Source: Acaryochloris sp. IP29b_bin.137 | Lineage (GTDB): Bacteria > Cyanobacteriota > Cyanobacteriia > Thermosynechococcales > Thermosynechococcaceae | Length of the DNA stretch: 45,083 bases | Assembly (NCBI RefSeq): GCF_028285745.1 | Contig: NZ_JANQOP010000251.1 | Location: 1-45,083 of the forward strand | Direction: 5' to 3' | In this document: one piece after another, positions 25,797 through 33,111 of the stretch | Layout of the letters: every line of letters begins with the position of its first letter | Numbering within the stretch: the first letter of the stretch is position 1 | Program-made: the position numbers and the translations under genes | The notes under the pieces: generated by a model | The model's input: only the letters and a program-made list of their open reading frames with translations | Told to the model about the DNA's origin: nothing | Database searches by the model: none

Positions 25797-26738
25797 TTGT
25801 TCTTTAGTGTCATCATCCCCACCTACAATCGGCTGCCGATTTTGCAAAAATGCTTGGCAGCACTCTTTTCTCAGGACCTAATATCCCCACATATCTACGA
25901 AGTCATCGTGGTGGATGATGGCTCTACGGACGATACGATGCCCTGGTTACGAACTCAGTCAGTTCCTTATCTACGCCATAGCAACCAAGCCCACCAAGGT
26001 CCGGCGACAGCCCGCAATCTCGGTCTCCAAATGGCTCAAGGCGATACCATCGTCTTTATCGATAGCGATTTAGTCGTCACAGCCCAATTCCTCCAAGCCC
26101 ATGCCCAAGCACTCCAACAAGCCCAGCAGCGGTTAAAGCATGATCGCTTATTTACCTATGGCCGCGTGATTCAAACCCATAACTTTGCCGATCCAACCTC
26201 TGAACCCTATAAACTTTCAGACTATTCAGCCGCCTATTTCGCCACTGGAAATGTCGCCATTTCCCGTCGTTGGCTAGAGAAGGCTGGCGGATTTGACCCC
26301 AGTTTTCAGCAATATGGCTGGGAAGATTTAGAGTTAGGCGTAAGACTTCAACAGCTCGGCCTCAAGCTGATCAAGGCGCCGAACGCCATCGGCTATCACT
26401 GGCATCCCCCCTTTAGCCTGGATCAACTGCCCCACTTGATTCAACAGGAACAGCAACGAGGGCGAACGGGCGCTCAATTTTATCTCAAGCACCCTACGGT
26501 TAAAGTCAAAATGATGGTTCAACTGACGATTTGGCATTGGAGCCTCTGGGGACTGCTCACCCTCAATGGCAGGTTAAACGAACGGTCACTATTGCCTTTG
26601 CTGCGTTTTTGGGTGGACCATAATCGTCCACCCGTTGCCTTGGCAATTTCTCGCATCTTCCTCAACTGGTATCAGGTGCAAAGCACGCGCAGCGCCTTTA
26701 CCCAGCTTATGCAAACAGGGGCTAGCCCCCATGACTGA
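25797..26738 (+). CDS. Family 2 glycosyltransferase
   Basis: A 313-residue GT-A fold enzyme that transfers a sugar from a nucleotide donor to an unknown acceptor. Visible motifs are SVIIPTYNRLPILQKCL at the N-terminus, EVIVVDDGSTDDT, ATARNLGLQMAQGD, the metal-binding IDSDLVV, and the late acceptor/base motif YGWEDLELGVRLQQLG. The C-terminal region is helical without clear membrane spans. The start is TTG 25797; the family sequence begins immediately, so no long N-terminus is missing. It lies 48 bases after the membrane coiled-coil gene and may share its transcript. Confidence 0.9.
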   Translation: MFFSVIIPTYNRLPILQKCLAALFSQDLISPHIYEVIVVDDGSTDDTMPWLRTQSVPYLRHSNQAHQGPATARNLGLQMAQGDTIVFIDSDLVVTAQFLQAHAQALQQAQQRLKHDRLFTYGRVIQTHNFADPTSEPYKLSDYSAAYFATGNVAISRRWLEKAGGFDPSFQQYGWEDLELGVRLQQLGLKLIKAPNAIGYHWHPPFSLDQLPHLIQQEQQRGRTGAQFYLKHPTVKVKMMVQLTIWHWSLWGLLTLNGRLNERSLLPLLRFWVDHNRPPVALAISRIFLNWYQVQSTRSAFTQLMQTGASPHD

Positions 26739-26776
26739 TTTCAACTGTAGGACTAAACAAGAGCGAGCACCAAGGA

Positions 26777-26947
26777 GTGGCTTGCCGTGATCAGAACAAT
26801 TTGCGAGAGACAGATTTACGAGAAGCGGACCTTACCGGGGCTGACTTAATCAGACGCACAAGTCAAAATCCAGGCCCTAGAAGAGGCCATTTTAAACAAA
26901 ACGGTCTTCCCCGGTGGACGCATCGTCAGTCAGGAACAAGCCTAGGG
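26777..26947 (+). pseudogene. Frameshifted remnant of a pentapeptide-repeat protein
   Basis: The first frame reads NNLRETDLREADLTGADLI, which is three pentapeptide repeats (A/L-D/N-L-x-x). After that the frame loses sense. Switching frame at about 26850 gives AQVKIQALEEAILNKTVFP, then GGRIVSQEQA and TAG at 26945-26947, which is how such proteins commonly end. The two halves are separated by a single-base indel. No convincing start exists upstream. It is either a decayed gene or the tail of one. A fragment of this length cannot form a stable repeat helix. Confidence 0.5.
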
Positions 26948-27012
26948 GGTGTGGGTTAGGACGCTGGCAAAAGGTGCATTCGCTGCTCCCTTAGCAAAAA
27001 ACCAGGAAGCTT

Positions 27013-27627
27013 CTACCGCAGAAAGCTATCCACCAGCCACAGCATCACAAAGATCACACAACTCAAAATGGCTTGCGGCTGAACCGGATCGGTTTGTAAG
27101 CCTGTTTGCAAGAGGGCAGAGCCGATCAGGGCACCTAAGCCAATCGCAACTAAGGTTAACAGTAATGCGCGTCCTAATTTTTGTTCTTTTCGGTTGAGCC
27201 AGTAAAGACTAAATCCAACACCCAGTGCTAACAGAAAGGCTAATGTATCTACAGTTTGAGACAGGAGGGCAAACCCAGCCAAAGCCGTATAGCAGGCCCC
27301 GACAATGACCACTTCCTGCCTCTCTGGCTGATCGATGGATTGCTGGAGCCAGCTGGGAGATGGGTTGATTTGCGGCATACTGAGCTTGGGAGGCTTCTTC
27401 TCAGCCAATCGCTCGGCAAAGCGAATACCTTCGGGAACCTTGATTTTTCCTTCTTGCCGCTTCCGCAAGCGGTCCATCAAGACAGAGTCATAGGCCGCTT
27501 CCACCATTTGTCGGCATTTCTCATCTTCTTGATTCTTAGCAATGATGCGGTCTCGAGCATTTTGGATATCTTCGAAAGATGCGTTTTCAGCAACTTCCAG
27601 GATTTCATAAGGATTTTGCTCGCTCAT
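27013..27627 (-). CDS. CPP1-like DnaJ-related membrane protein
   Basis: A protein of about 204 residues. The N-terminal J-like region reads NPYEILEVAENASFEDIQNARDR and continues with AAYDSVLMDRLRKRQEGK, with no HPD tripeptide. At least three hydrophobic segments follow (VVIVGACYTALAGFALL, TLAFLLALGVGFSLYWL, ALLLTLVAIGLGALIGSALL) and a last helix near the C-terminus. This is the layout of the CPP1/DUF3353 group. The plant member is a chaperone-like partner of protochlorophyllide oxidoreductase POR. The role in this organism is inferred from that. I use ATG 27627 (MSEQNPYE), with GGAAGAAA upstream; a TTG at 27663 would add 12 residues. Confidence 0.82.
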   Translation of the reverse strand: MSEQNPYEILEVAENASFEDIQNARDRIIAKNQEDEKCRQMVEAAYDSVLMDRLRKRQEGKIKVPEGIRFAERLAEKKPPKLSMPQINPSPSWLQQSIDQPERQEVVIVGACYTALAGFALLSQTVDTLAFLLALGVGFSLYWLNRKEQKLGRALLLTLVAIGLGALIGSALLQTGLQTDPVQPQAILSCVIFVMLWLVDSFLR

Positions 27628-27840
27628 GCGTTTTTCTTCCATTGCCCTAAACTCTTCTGCCAACTCACATTCTGGGTTAGATTCGGAACGTTCAATGACG
27701 CTCTCCCTTTAGAATCTAACAATAAAGATTCACCTTTACACCCTAATATGCATAATTTACTCTTGCACATAACTTTCAGAATCTTTTCTAACTCCAGGGG
27801 TGAAAGCTGGCAATTTCATGTTAAAACTTAACATTTTAGG

Positions 27841-28527
27841 TTAGAACGGGGCTTCATCGATATTGGCTTGTGATTGCAAAAAATCGAGAAATTCCTGCAA
27901 TTCTTGATCCGTGAGATGCTGGCGGGAACGCTTGTTATAGGTTTGTTGCAAATGCCGCCGTCCCTCGGTGCTTGTCCATCCCAAACGCTTCAATTCAACA
28001 TCGGTTTGGGCAATAATATCCGACAGATCCAGGGGCGAGTCTAGGGCTGTAACCTCAGGTGAGGAGGCCCGAGAAGACTTACGTTTTGACGTAGCAGGTT
28101 TGGTTTTCGGTCGACGGCCCCCATTGCTAGAGCGCCGGGGTGGCGCAGCTTCTTCCACGAAATCAGATACGGGCATTTCTGACATTGGCAAGCTGGGATC
28201 ATCCCACTCTGCCGCATCAAGGGCCCGATTAGCGATAGTCTGTAGGTCTTCGGATAAGGATGCGGGCTGTAAACGAGCGGGATTCTGATCACCCATCAAG
28301 TGAGCTTGAGTTTCAAAGGGAGCAGCATCTATTCCCAAAACCACTAGGGCTCGAGCACGGGCATGGTCTTCTGCTTCCTCCACCGTGGGAGCAGCGGAGA
28401 GCCCAGTTGCTAGGATGGTTCCCCCCACCTGAATAAGTGCCCGCACAACATAGTGGTCTGGCTCCGCTTTTAGTAATTCAGAGATAAGACTCCCGGTGGG
28501 ATATTGAGACCGAAACTGCGAATACAT
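27841..28527 (-). CDS. Two-domain protein of unknown function
   Basis: A 228-residue protein I cannot assign. Residues 1-70 look like a small alpha/beta fold: PDHYVVRALIQVGGTILATGLSAAP and EEAEDHARARALVVLGI. A linker (about 95-160) is low-complexity, rich in Pro, Ser, Arg and Lys (RRSSNGGRRPKTKPATSKRK). The C-terminal 60 residues form a helical domain (LKRLGWTSTEGRRHLQQTYN, then LTDQELQEFLDFLQSQ). The layout of a folded N-domain, basic linker and small helical C-domain fits a nucleic-acid-associated protein, but this is inference. GGAAGG nine bases before ATG 28527 supports the start. Confidence 0.75.
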   Translation of the reverse strand: MYSQFRSQYPTGSLISELLKAEPDHYVVRALIQVGGTILATGLSAAPTVEEAEDHARARALVVLGIDAAPFETQAHLMGDQNPARLQPASLSEDLQTIANRALDAAEWDDPSLPMSEMPVSDFVEEAAPPRRSSNGGRRPKTKPATSKRKSSRASSPEVTALDSPLDLSDIIAQTDVELKRLGWTSTEGRRHLQQTYNKRSRQHLTDQELQEFLDFLQSQANIDEAPF

Positions 28528-28966
28528 AAACTGCCTTCCAGCAACTCTCTCGATCGAATCGATTGCACGTCAGTCAGCATAGTCCTCCAACGGGCTTATC
28601 TAGATGGCTCAGACAAACTGCTAAAGGCGGAATTTCTGTTCAGAGTGTGTTTTGAACTACTAACCAATACTCTGATTTTGCTTAGACTCGTGAGGAAGAT
28701 GATCCGTTTACAATCCATTGATTATATCTTTCTTGTGGTTAATCGCGAGGGTTCTTTATTGGCCGGTTTCTTCCTACTTTTTGATGAAAAAATCACCCGA
28801 ATGCTGACCGTCTGAGGGCCATTCCAATCCGCTAAGATTTTCCCCAATTGGGGGTCGATTATTTCCAAGCATCGGATGTTGGTTTAGATAGAATGAGTCG
28901 TCTAAATCCATAAAATATAAAGCACAAGATTCCTGAAGAAGTTTTAAACTAGAAGTAATTAAAGAA
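28528..28966. other. Intergenic region between two divergent genes (439 bases)
   Basis: It separates the unknown two-domain gene on the minus strand from phoU on the plus strand and must hold both promoters. It is AT-rich toward phoU. I looked for tandem Pho-box-like octamers (CTTAACCT type) before phoU and saw none that convinced me. Frames present here read as non-coding. Confidence 0.5.
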
Positions 28967-29638
28967 ATGTTAATCCAATCCACTTTACCCCGCGTGACCA
29001 AACCCATTAGAAGTCAGTTTGAGCGACAGGTACAAGCTATTCAAGGGGATGTCCTCCGTATGGGAGCTTTGGTTGAACAGTCCTGCCGTTATGCGCATGC
29101 AGCGTTGTTCAATCGTGATTTGTCGGTTGTTGATACCCTCTCGCGCCAAGATAAGCAAATCGATCAATTTTATAAGCAAATTGAGGTGCAATGCCTGCAA
29201 TTGATTGCCCTACAATCCCCAGTTGCAGGTGATTTGAGATTGATTGGTACATTGATGCAGCTGATTCGCGATTTAGAGCGAATCGGAGATTATGCCGAGG
29301 ACATTGGTGAAGTAGCCGTCAAGCTGTTTCCATATCCGGTTGCATCCTATATGCCTAAAATCGAGCATATGTCGGAACTCTGTCAGAGTATGTTGGCTTT
29401 GAGTTTGTCCGCCTTAACTCAACTGGATGCAAAGGTGGGTCTACAGGTCAAAGTGGAGGATGATGCGGTCGATGATTGCTACGAAAACCTATATGGGGTG
29501 CTAGCCAGTCAGTCTGCTACTGGTTCTACTGAGCCTTTATTGTTGTCAATGTTAGTGATTCGTTCTTTAGAACGAATGGCGGATCATGCCACTAATATTG
29601 GTCAACGGGTCGCGTTTATTGTAACGGGACAACGTTAG
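28967..29638 (+). CDS. phoU: Phosphate signalling protein PhoU
   Basis: A 223-residue cytosolic protein that links the Pst phosphate transporter to the phosphate sensor kinase. It has the two PhoU three-helix repeats. Each contains the metal-cluster motif: LIRDLERIGDYAEDI in the first half and RSLERMADHATNIGQRV in the second. GDLRLIGTL is the usual helix between. The length fits the family (about 220). The gene stands alone, without pst or sphS/sphR neighbours in the window. The ATG at 28967 follows AAAGAA. Confidence 0.94.
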   Translation: MLIQSTLPRVTKPIRSQFERQVQAIQGDVLRMGALVEQSCRYAHAALFNRDLSVVDTLSRQDKQIDQFYKQIEVQCLQLIALQSPVAGDLRLIGTLMQLIRDLERIGDYAEDIGEVAVKLFPYPVASYMPKIEHMSELCQSMLALSLSALTQLDAKVGLQVKVEDDAVDDCYENLYGVLASQSATGSTEPLLLSMLVIRSLERMADHATNIGQRVAFIVTGQR

Positions 29639-30143
29639 TGGCACTCCAAGGTTTTGCTGATGGGATGGGCCCCAGGAAAAAGATTGGCAATCAGCTATTT
29701 TGGTTAGAATCAGTTTTAGTTTGACAGTATGACCACTGTGAGAAACGATTAAGAGGTCATACAATACTTATAGGGTGTCCCAGGTTCCCACACTCAAGCA
29801 TTTGATGCTAACACTGTACTTTCTTTCAGTACCCCTTATCCTTTGGTCTTAGTGCTGCGATCGCAAACCTCTTCTCGAGGTCCATTGAAACCCTCGGCAC
29901 TTTGCGAACCAGTATCGCCCACCCGCATAAGCTTGATAGTTTATATGCTTATGGGACTGAGCAGCTAAGATCTTGTAGATGGATATGAGTGTGAGTAACC
30001 ATGACGGTTTGTTTCATGCTTAATCTCAAAGCGCAGGTCATACCAGACATACTGATGTCTCTAACGTTATGACCAGACCCCTGTCGCGAGATGAGCATCG
30101 TTACAGAATCGAGCCCTAGCCATCATGAAGGACAAAAAATTGC
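29639..30143. other. Long non-coding region between phoU and the RNB-family gene (505 bases)
   Basis: No supported gene lies here. It carries one HIP1 octamer (29857-29864), an inverted repeat with 7-base arms CATAAGC/GCTTATG near 29928-29956, and an interrupted two-step dyad at 30036-30074. The length and the repeats suggest a long structured 5' leader or a small RNA for the downstream gene. This has not been shown. Confidence 0.45.
30036..30074 (+). repeat. Two-step inverted repeat upstream of the RNB-family gene
   Basis: GGTCATA (30036-30042) pairs with TATGACC (30068-30074), and AGACAT (30045-30050) pairs with ATGTCT (30055-30060) inside it. The result is a hairpin with a 4-base loop and an internal asymmetric bulge. 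It starts 108 bases before the start codon and has no T-run, so it is more likely an RNA structural element or operator than a terminator. Confidence 0.6.
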
Positions 30144-32453
30144 ATGGAATTCTCGATTAGTGCTCTGTTGAACAACTTTGCAGATGATAAATTACTTGCT
30201 CCCAAGGCCTTAGAAAAAAAATTAGATTGTCAAGCCTCTGACAATAGTAGACAACTCCAGATTACATTGGATGCTCTGGAGAAAGTCGGTATCCTGACCA
30301 AAGAGCGGGGAAAATACAAGCGCCTTTCGGAAGATGGGGTTATAGAAGGAAAGCTGCGATGTTCAAGCAAGGGGTTTTGCTTCGCCATCCAAGATGAAGA
30401 CGATACCGAAGATATCTACATTCGAGAAAGTCAACTCAATACCGCCTGGAATGGTGACCGGGTGTTAGTCAAGGTGACGAAAGAGGGCCGTCGTCGTCGG
30501 AGTCCAGAAGGAGAAGTTCGACTGATCCTCGAGCGTTCAAATCCCTCCGTTATCGCTCGAGTCAAAAAGACAGACGAGAGCGAATTCCGGGCCGTTCCCC
30601 TTGATGATCGACTCCTCTTTGAATTGGTTTTGCATCAAGAAGAAGATGGACCTGAACTGGAAGCAGCCATCGATCAGCTCGTTCACGTTGAAATAGTTCG
30701 CTACCCCTTAGGTCAACGGTCACCTTTAGGGCGGGTCACACAAGTCCTTGGCAGTGATGCCCAATCGGCAGCAGATACTGAACTGGTCTTTTGCAAATAT
30801 GATTTGCCTCGCCGCTTCCCCGATCCTGTGATAGAAGCAGCTGAAGCCCTTCCCAAAAAACTACGCAAGACCGATCAAAAGAAACGATTAGCCCTTCAGA
30901 AAGTGCCCACCCATACCATTGGCGATGCGGATTCCCATCCCACCCAACTGGACCATGCGTTTTCTGTAGAAAAACTAAAAGGCAATCAGTGGCGGCTGGG
31001 AGTGCATGTGACCGACTTAGTATACTATTTCGACACCGATTCCCCCATCGACCGCCAGGCCAGACAGCGCAGCGCCGCCATGTTCTTGGGAGATACTGTC
31101 CTGCCTCTATTTCCAGAGATTTGTGTCGATCGCATAGGTGCCCTCACCCCTGGGAAAGAACATCTGACATTTTCAATCTTAATCACCCTGAGTGATGAAG
31201 GAGAGGTGTTAGAGTTTGAAATTCAACCATCCGTTATCCATGTCGATGGGCATATCTCCTATCAGCAAGTGCAGGAGATTCTGGAGGGTGATAATGCGCC
31301 TGGGAAGGACGTGATAACAGCTATCAGCCATCTCCAAACGGTTAGCGATAAAGTTCGTCACCACCGCTTTAGTCGTGGCAGTTTCGATTTGTGCTTACCG
31401 ACCAAACCGGCTCAAATGATTGGCGATGAAGGCGATTTAGGCACGGTTATCTTATCTCCCCCTGCTCAAGCTCACAGCATTGCGACCGAGTGTTTAGTCC
31501 TGGCGAATCAGCTGGTTATCTCGCATCTGCAAGCCCTGGCCATCCCCGCAATTTACCAAATTCAAGCGCCTCCTGATGCCCAGGATTTGCAAGATTTAAT
31601 CAAGCTAGCCGATAATATTCAACTCTCCCTGAGCCTACAACAGGAAGAAACGGTCCAACCTCAAGATTTCCAGACTTTTAGCCAGACGATCCAATCGTCA
31701 GAAATGGCTCCGATTCTGTTCGAACTCCTACAGACAACCCTCAAACCGGTCCAATACAGTGCGGTCTCCGGGCCTCATTTTGGGCTGGCGCTGGTCAATA
31801 ATTATGGGCACTTTACTGCCCCGCTGAATCGCTACAGTGATTTACTGAATCAGCGTATTCTCCAGGCTGTTTTAACTGAAGGTCGAGATCGGCGGACCTC
31901 ACGAGCCAAGGAAAAAGTAAACCTGCGACATAGTTCTTGCCATGGCCAAATTAGCTGGAATGTTCTCCCACCTGAAACACAGCGTCATCTTGAAGCGTTA
32001 ATCACAGATGCCATCTCCTACCTAAATGAGCAAGCAAACTTGGCACGGCAGGCCTCTCAAGATTTAGCAGGCTTGCAGAAAACGAAGCAGATGCAAACCC
32101 ATACTGGGGAAGTCTTACAGGGCATTATTACGGGTATCCAGTCCTATGGTTTCTTTGTTCGTATCGAAACGCTGATGGTGGAAGGACTCGTCCACGTTAG
32201 CTCCCTTAAAGATGATTGGTACGAATATCGCTCCCGCCAGCAAACCTTAGTGGGTCGCAAGAATCGATGCCAGTATCGTCTTGGCGATCGCGTAGATGTT
32301 GAAGTCAAGAGCGTAGATTATTATCGACAGCAAATTGACTTAATTGTTGTGGGAGGAGGCAGTGAAGCCTCAGAAGAGGATACAATTGAGCCCCCAGTAA
32401 AGATTGGGGACGAGGTTGAAGCTGAGATTGCCGAGGGGGCAGCAGAAGAATAG
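30144..32453 (+). CDS. RNase II/R-family (VacB/Zam-like) protein with degenerate catalytic site
   Basis: A 769-residue protein with RNase R architecture: an N-terminal winged helix (residues 1-62), a cold-shock-like segment IEGKLRCSSKGFCFAI, an RNB domain (about 250-640) and an S1 domain (about 652-740, GIITGIQSYGFFVRIE). RNase II/R enzymes degrade RNA 3' to 5' using four aspartates in a D-x5-D-x-D-D pattern. The equivalent here, TIGDADSHPTQLDHAF (residues 258-273), keeps only one, with Gly, Gln and His at the others. The later helix reads ARQASQD where active members have E-R-D. It is therefore probably an RNA-binding pseudoenzyme resembling the cyanobacterial Zam group rather than an active RNase. 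cpcS follows 37 bases downstream. Confidence 0.85.
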   Translation: MEFSISALLNNFADDKLLAPKALEKKLDCQASDNSRQLQITLDALEKVGILTKERGKYKRLSEDGVIEGKLRCSSKGFCFAIQDEDDTEDIYIRESQLNTAWNGDRVLVKVTKEGRRRRSPEGEVRLILERSNPSVIARVKKTDESEFRAVPLDDRLLFELVLHQEEDGPELEAAIDQLVHVEIVRYPLGQRSPLGRVTQVLGSDAQSAADTELVFCKYDLPRRFPDPVIEAAEALPKKLRKTDQKKRLALQKVPTHTIGDADSHPTQLDHAFSVEKLKGNQWRLGVHVTDLVYYFDTDSPIDRQARQRSAAMFLGDTVLPLFPEICVDRIGALTPGKEHLTFSILITLSDEGEVLEFEIQPSVIHVDGHISYQQVQEILEGDNAPGKDVITAISHLQTVSDKVRHHRFSRGSFDLCLPTKPAQMIGDEGDLGTVILSPPAQAHSIATECLVLANQLVISHLQALAIPAIYQIQAPPDAQDLQDLIKLADNIQLSLSLQQEETVQPQDFQTFSQTIQSSEMAPILFELLQTTLKPVQYSAVSGPHFGLALVNNYGHFTAPLNRYSDLLNQRILQAVLTEGRDRRTSRAKEKVNLRHSSCHGQISWNVLPPETQRHLEALITDAISYLNEQANLARQASQDLAGLQKTKQMQTHTGEVLQGIITGIQSYGFFVRIETLMVEGLVHVSSLKDDWYEYRSRQQTLVGRKNRCQYRLGDRVDVEVKSVDYYRQQIDLIVVGGGSEASEEDTIEPPVKIGDEVEAEIAEGAAEE

Positions 32454-32490
32454 CCTATCCTGCCTCTCTCAAAAGCAAAAGGAGTCACTC

Positions 32491-33105
32491 ATGGATGTTT
32501 TAGAATTTTTTCAAATGAGTGCAGGGATTTGGCACTCCCATCGAATTACCCACCATCTATTACTCAGACGGTCTGAGTCGGGCAACACCCAGATCGAAGT
32601 CAAGGTGTTAGGCCCAGCGGATCCTCAAGTCATTGAGATTTGCCAATTACACCAAGTTCCTGCTGATCAGGCCATCGGCGGCTGTTTTGTGCAATGGCAA
32701 GGAGCCATGGCCTGGGATCGAGACGAAGAGGGGGATCACCGTGGATCGACCGTATTTGTCTTAGTCCCCCATCCTGACCATCCAGATTCAGGACAACTCT
32801 TAAGAGAACGGGGTTATGCAGAAAATGTGCCAGTGGTGGGGCACTATCAAGTCGATCCCCAAAAGGGTTTAGTCTTAACCACTGAATACAACACCATCAG
32901 TTCTCAAGAATGCTTTAGGTTCGTGACCCCTAACCTGCGACTGCGGACCACTACCGTTAAGCGCTTTGGCGGATTCAATACAACATCCCTGTGCGCAGAA
33001 ACCAAACTCATGGGCGATGCCTTGCCCCTGAATCCCAAATCCGTTGTCAACTCAACTCCTTCTGAGCCCAGATCTGCACGCGCCCCATCTTGGTTAGGGT
33101 GGTAA
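32491..33105 (+). CDS. cpcS: CpcS/CpeS-type phycobiliprotein chromophore lyase
   Basis: A 204-residue lipocalin-fold lyase that attaches phycocyanobilin (or a related bilin) to a cysteine, usually Cys-84, of phycobiliprotein subunits. The family signature is clear: MDVLEFFQMSAGIWHSHRITHH at the N-terminus (split here only in my reading), then GGCFVQWQGAMAWDRD, LLRERGYAENVPVVGHY, GLVLTTEYNTISSQECFRF and LRLRTTTVKRFGGFNTTSLC. The ATG at 32491 follows AAAAGGAG at a standard distance. It is probably cotranscribed with the RNB-family gene. Its stop is only six bases from the end of the convergent nblS gene, whose product controls phycobilisome turnover. Confidence 0.92.
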   Translation: MDVLEFFQMSAGIWHSHRITHHLLLRRSESGNTQIEVKVLGPADPQVIEICQLHQVPADQAIGGCFVQWQGAMAWDRDEEGDHRGSTVFVLVPHPDHPDSGQLLRERGYAENVPVVGHYQVDPQKGLVLTTEYNTISSQECFRFVTPNLRLRTTTVKRFGGFNTTSLCAETKLMGDALPLNPKSVVNSTPSEPRSARAPSWLGW

Positions 33106-33111
33106 CCCTCC

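Noticed and set aside
28504-28815. 103-codon plus-strand frame before phoU
   Set aside because: It lies in the divergent intergenic region, overlaps the start of the minus-strand gene and looks non-coding.
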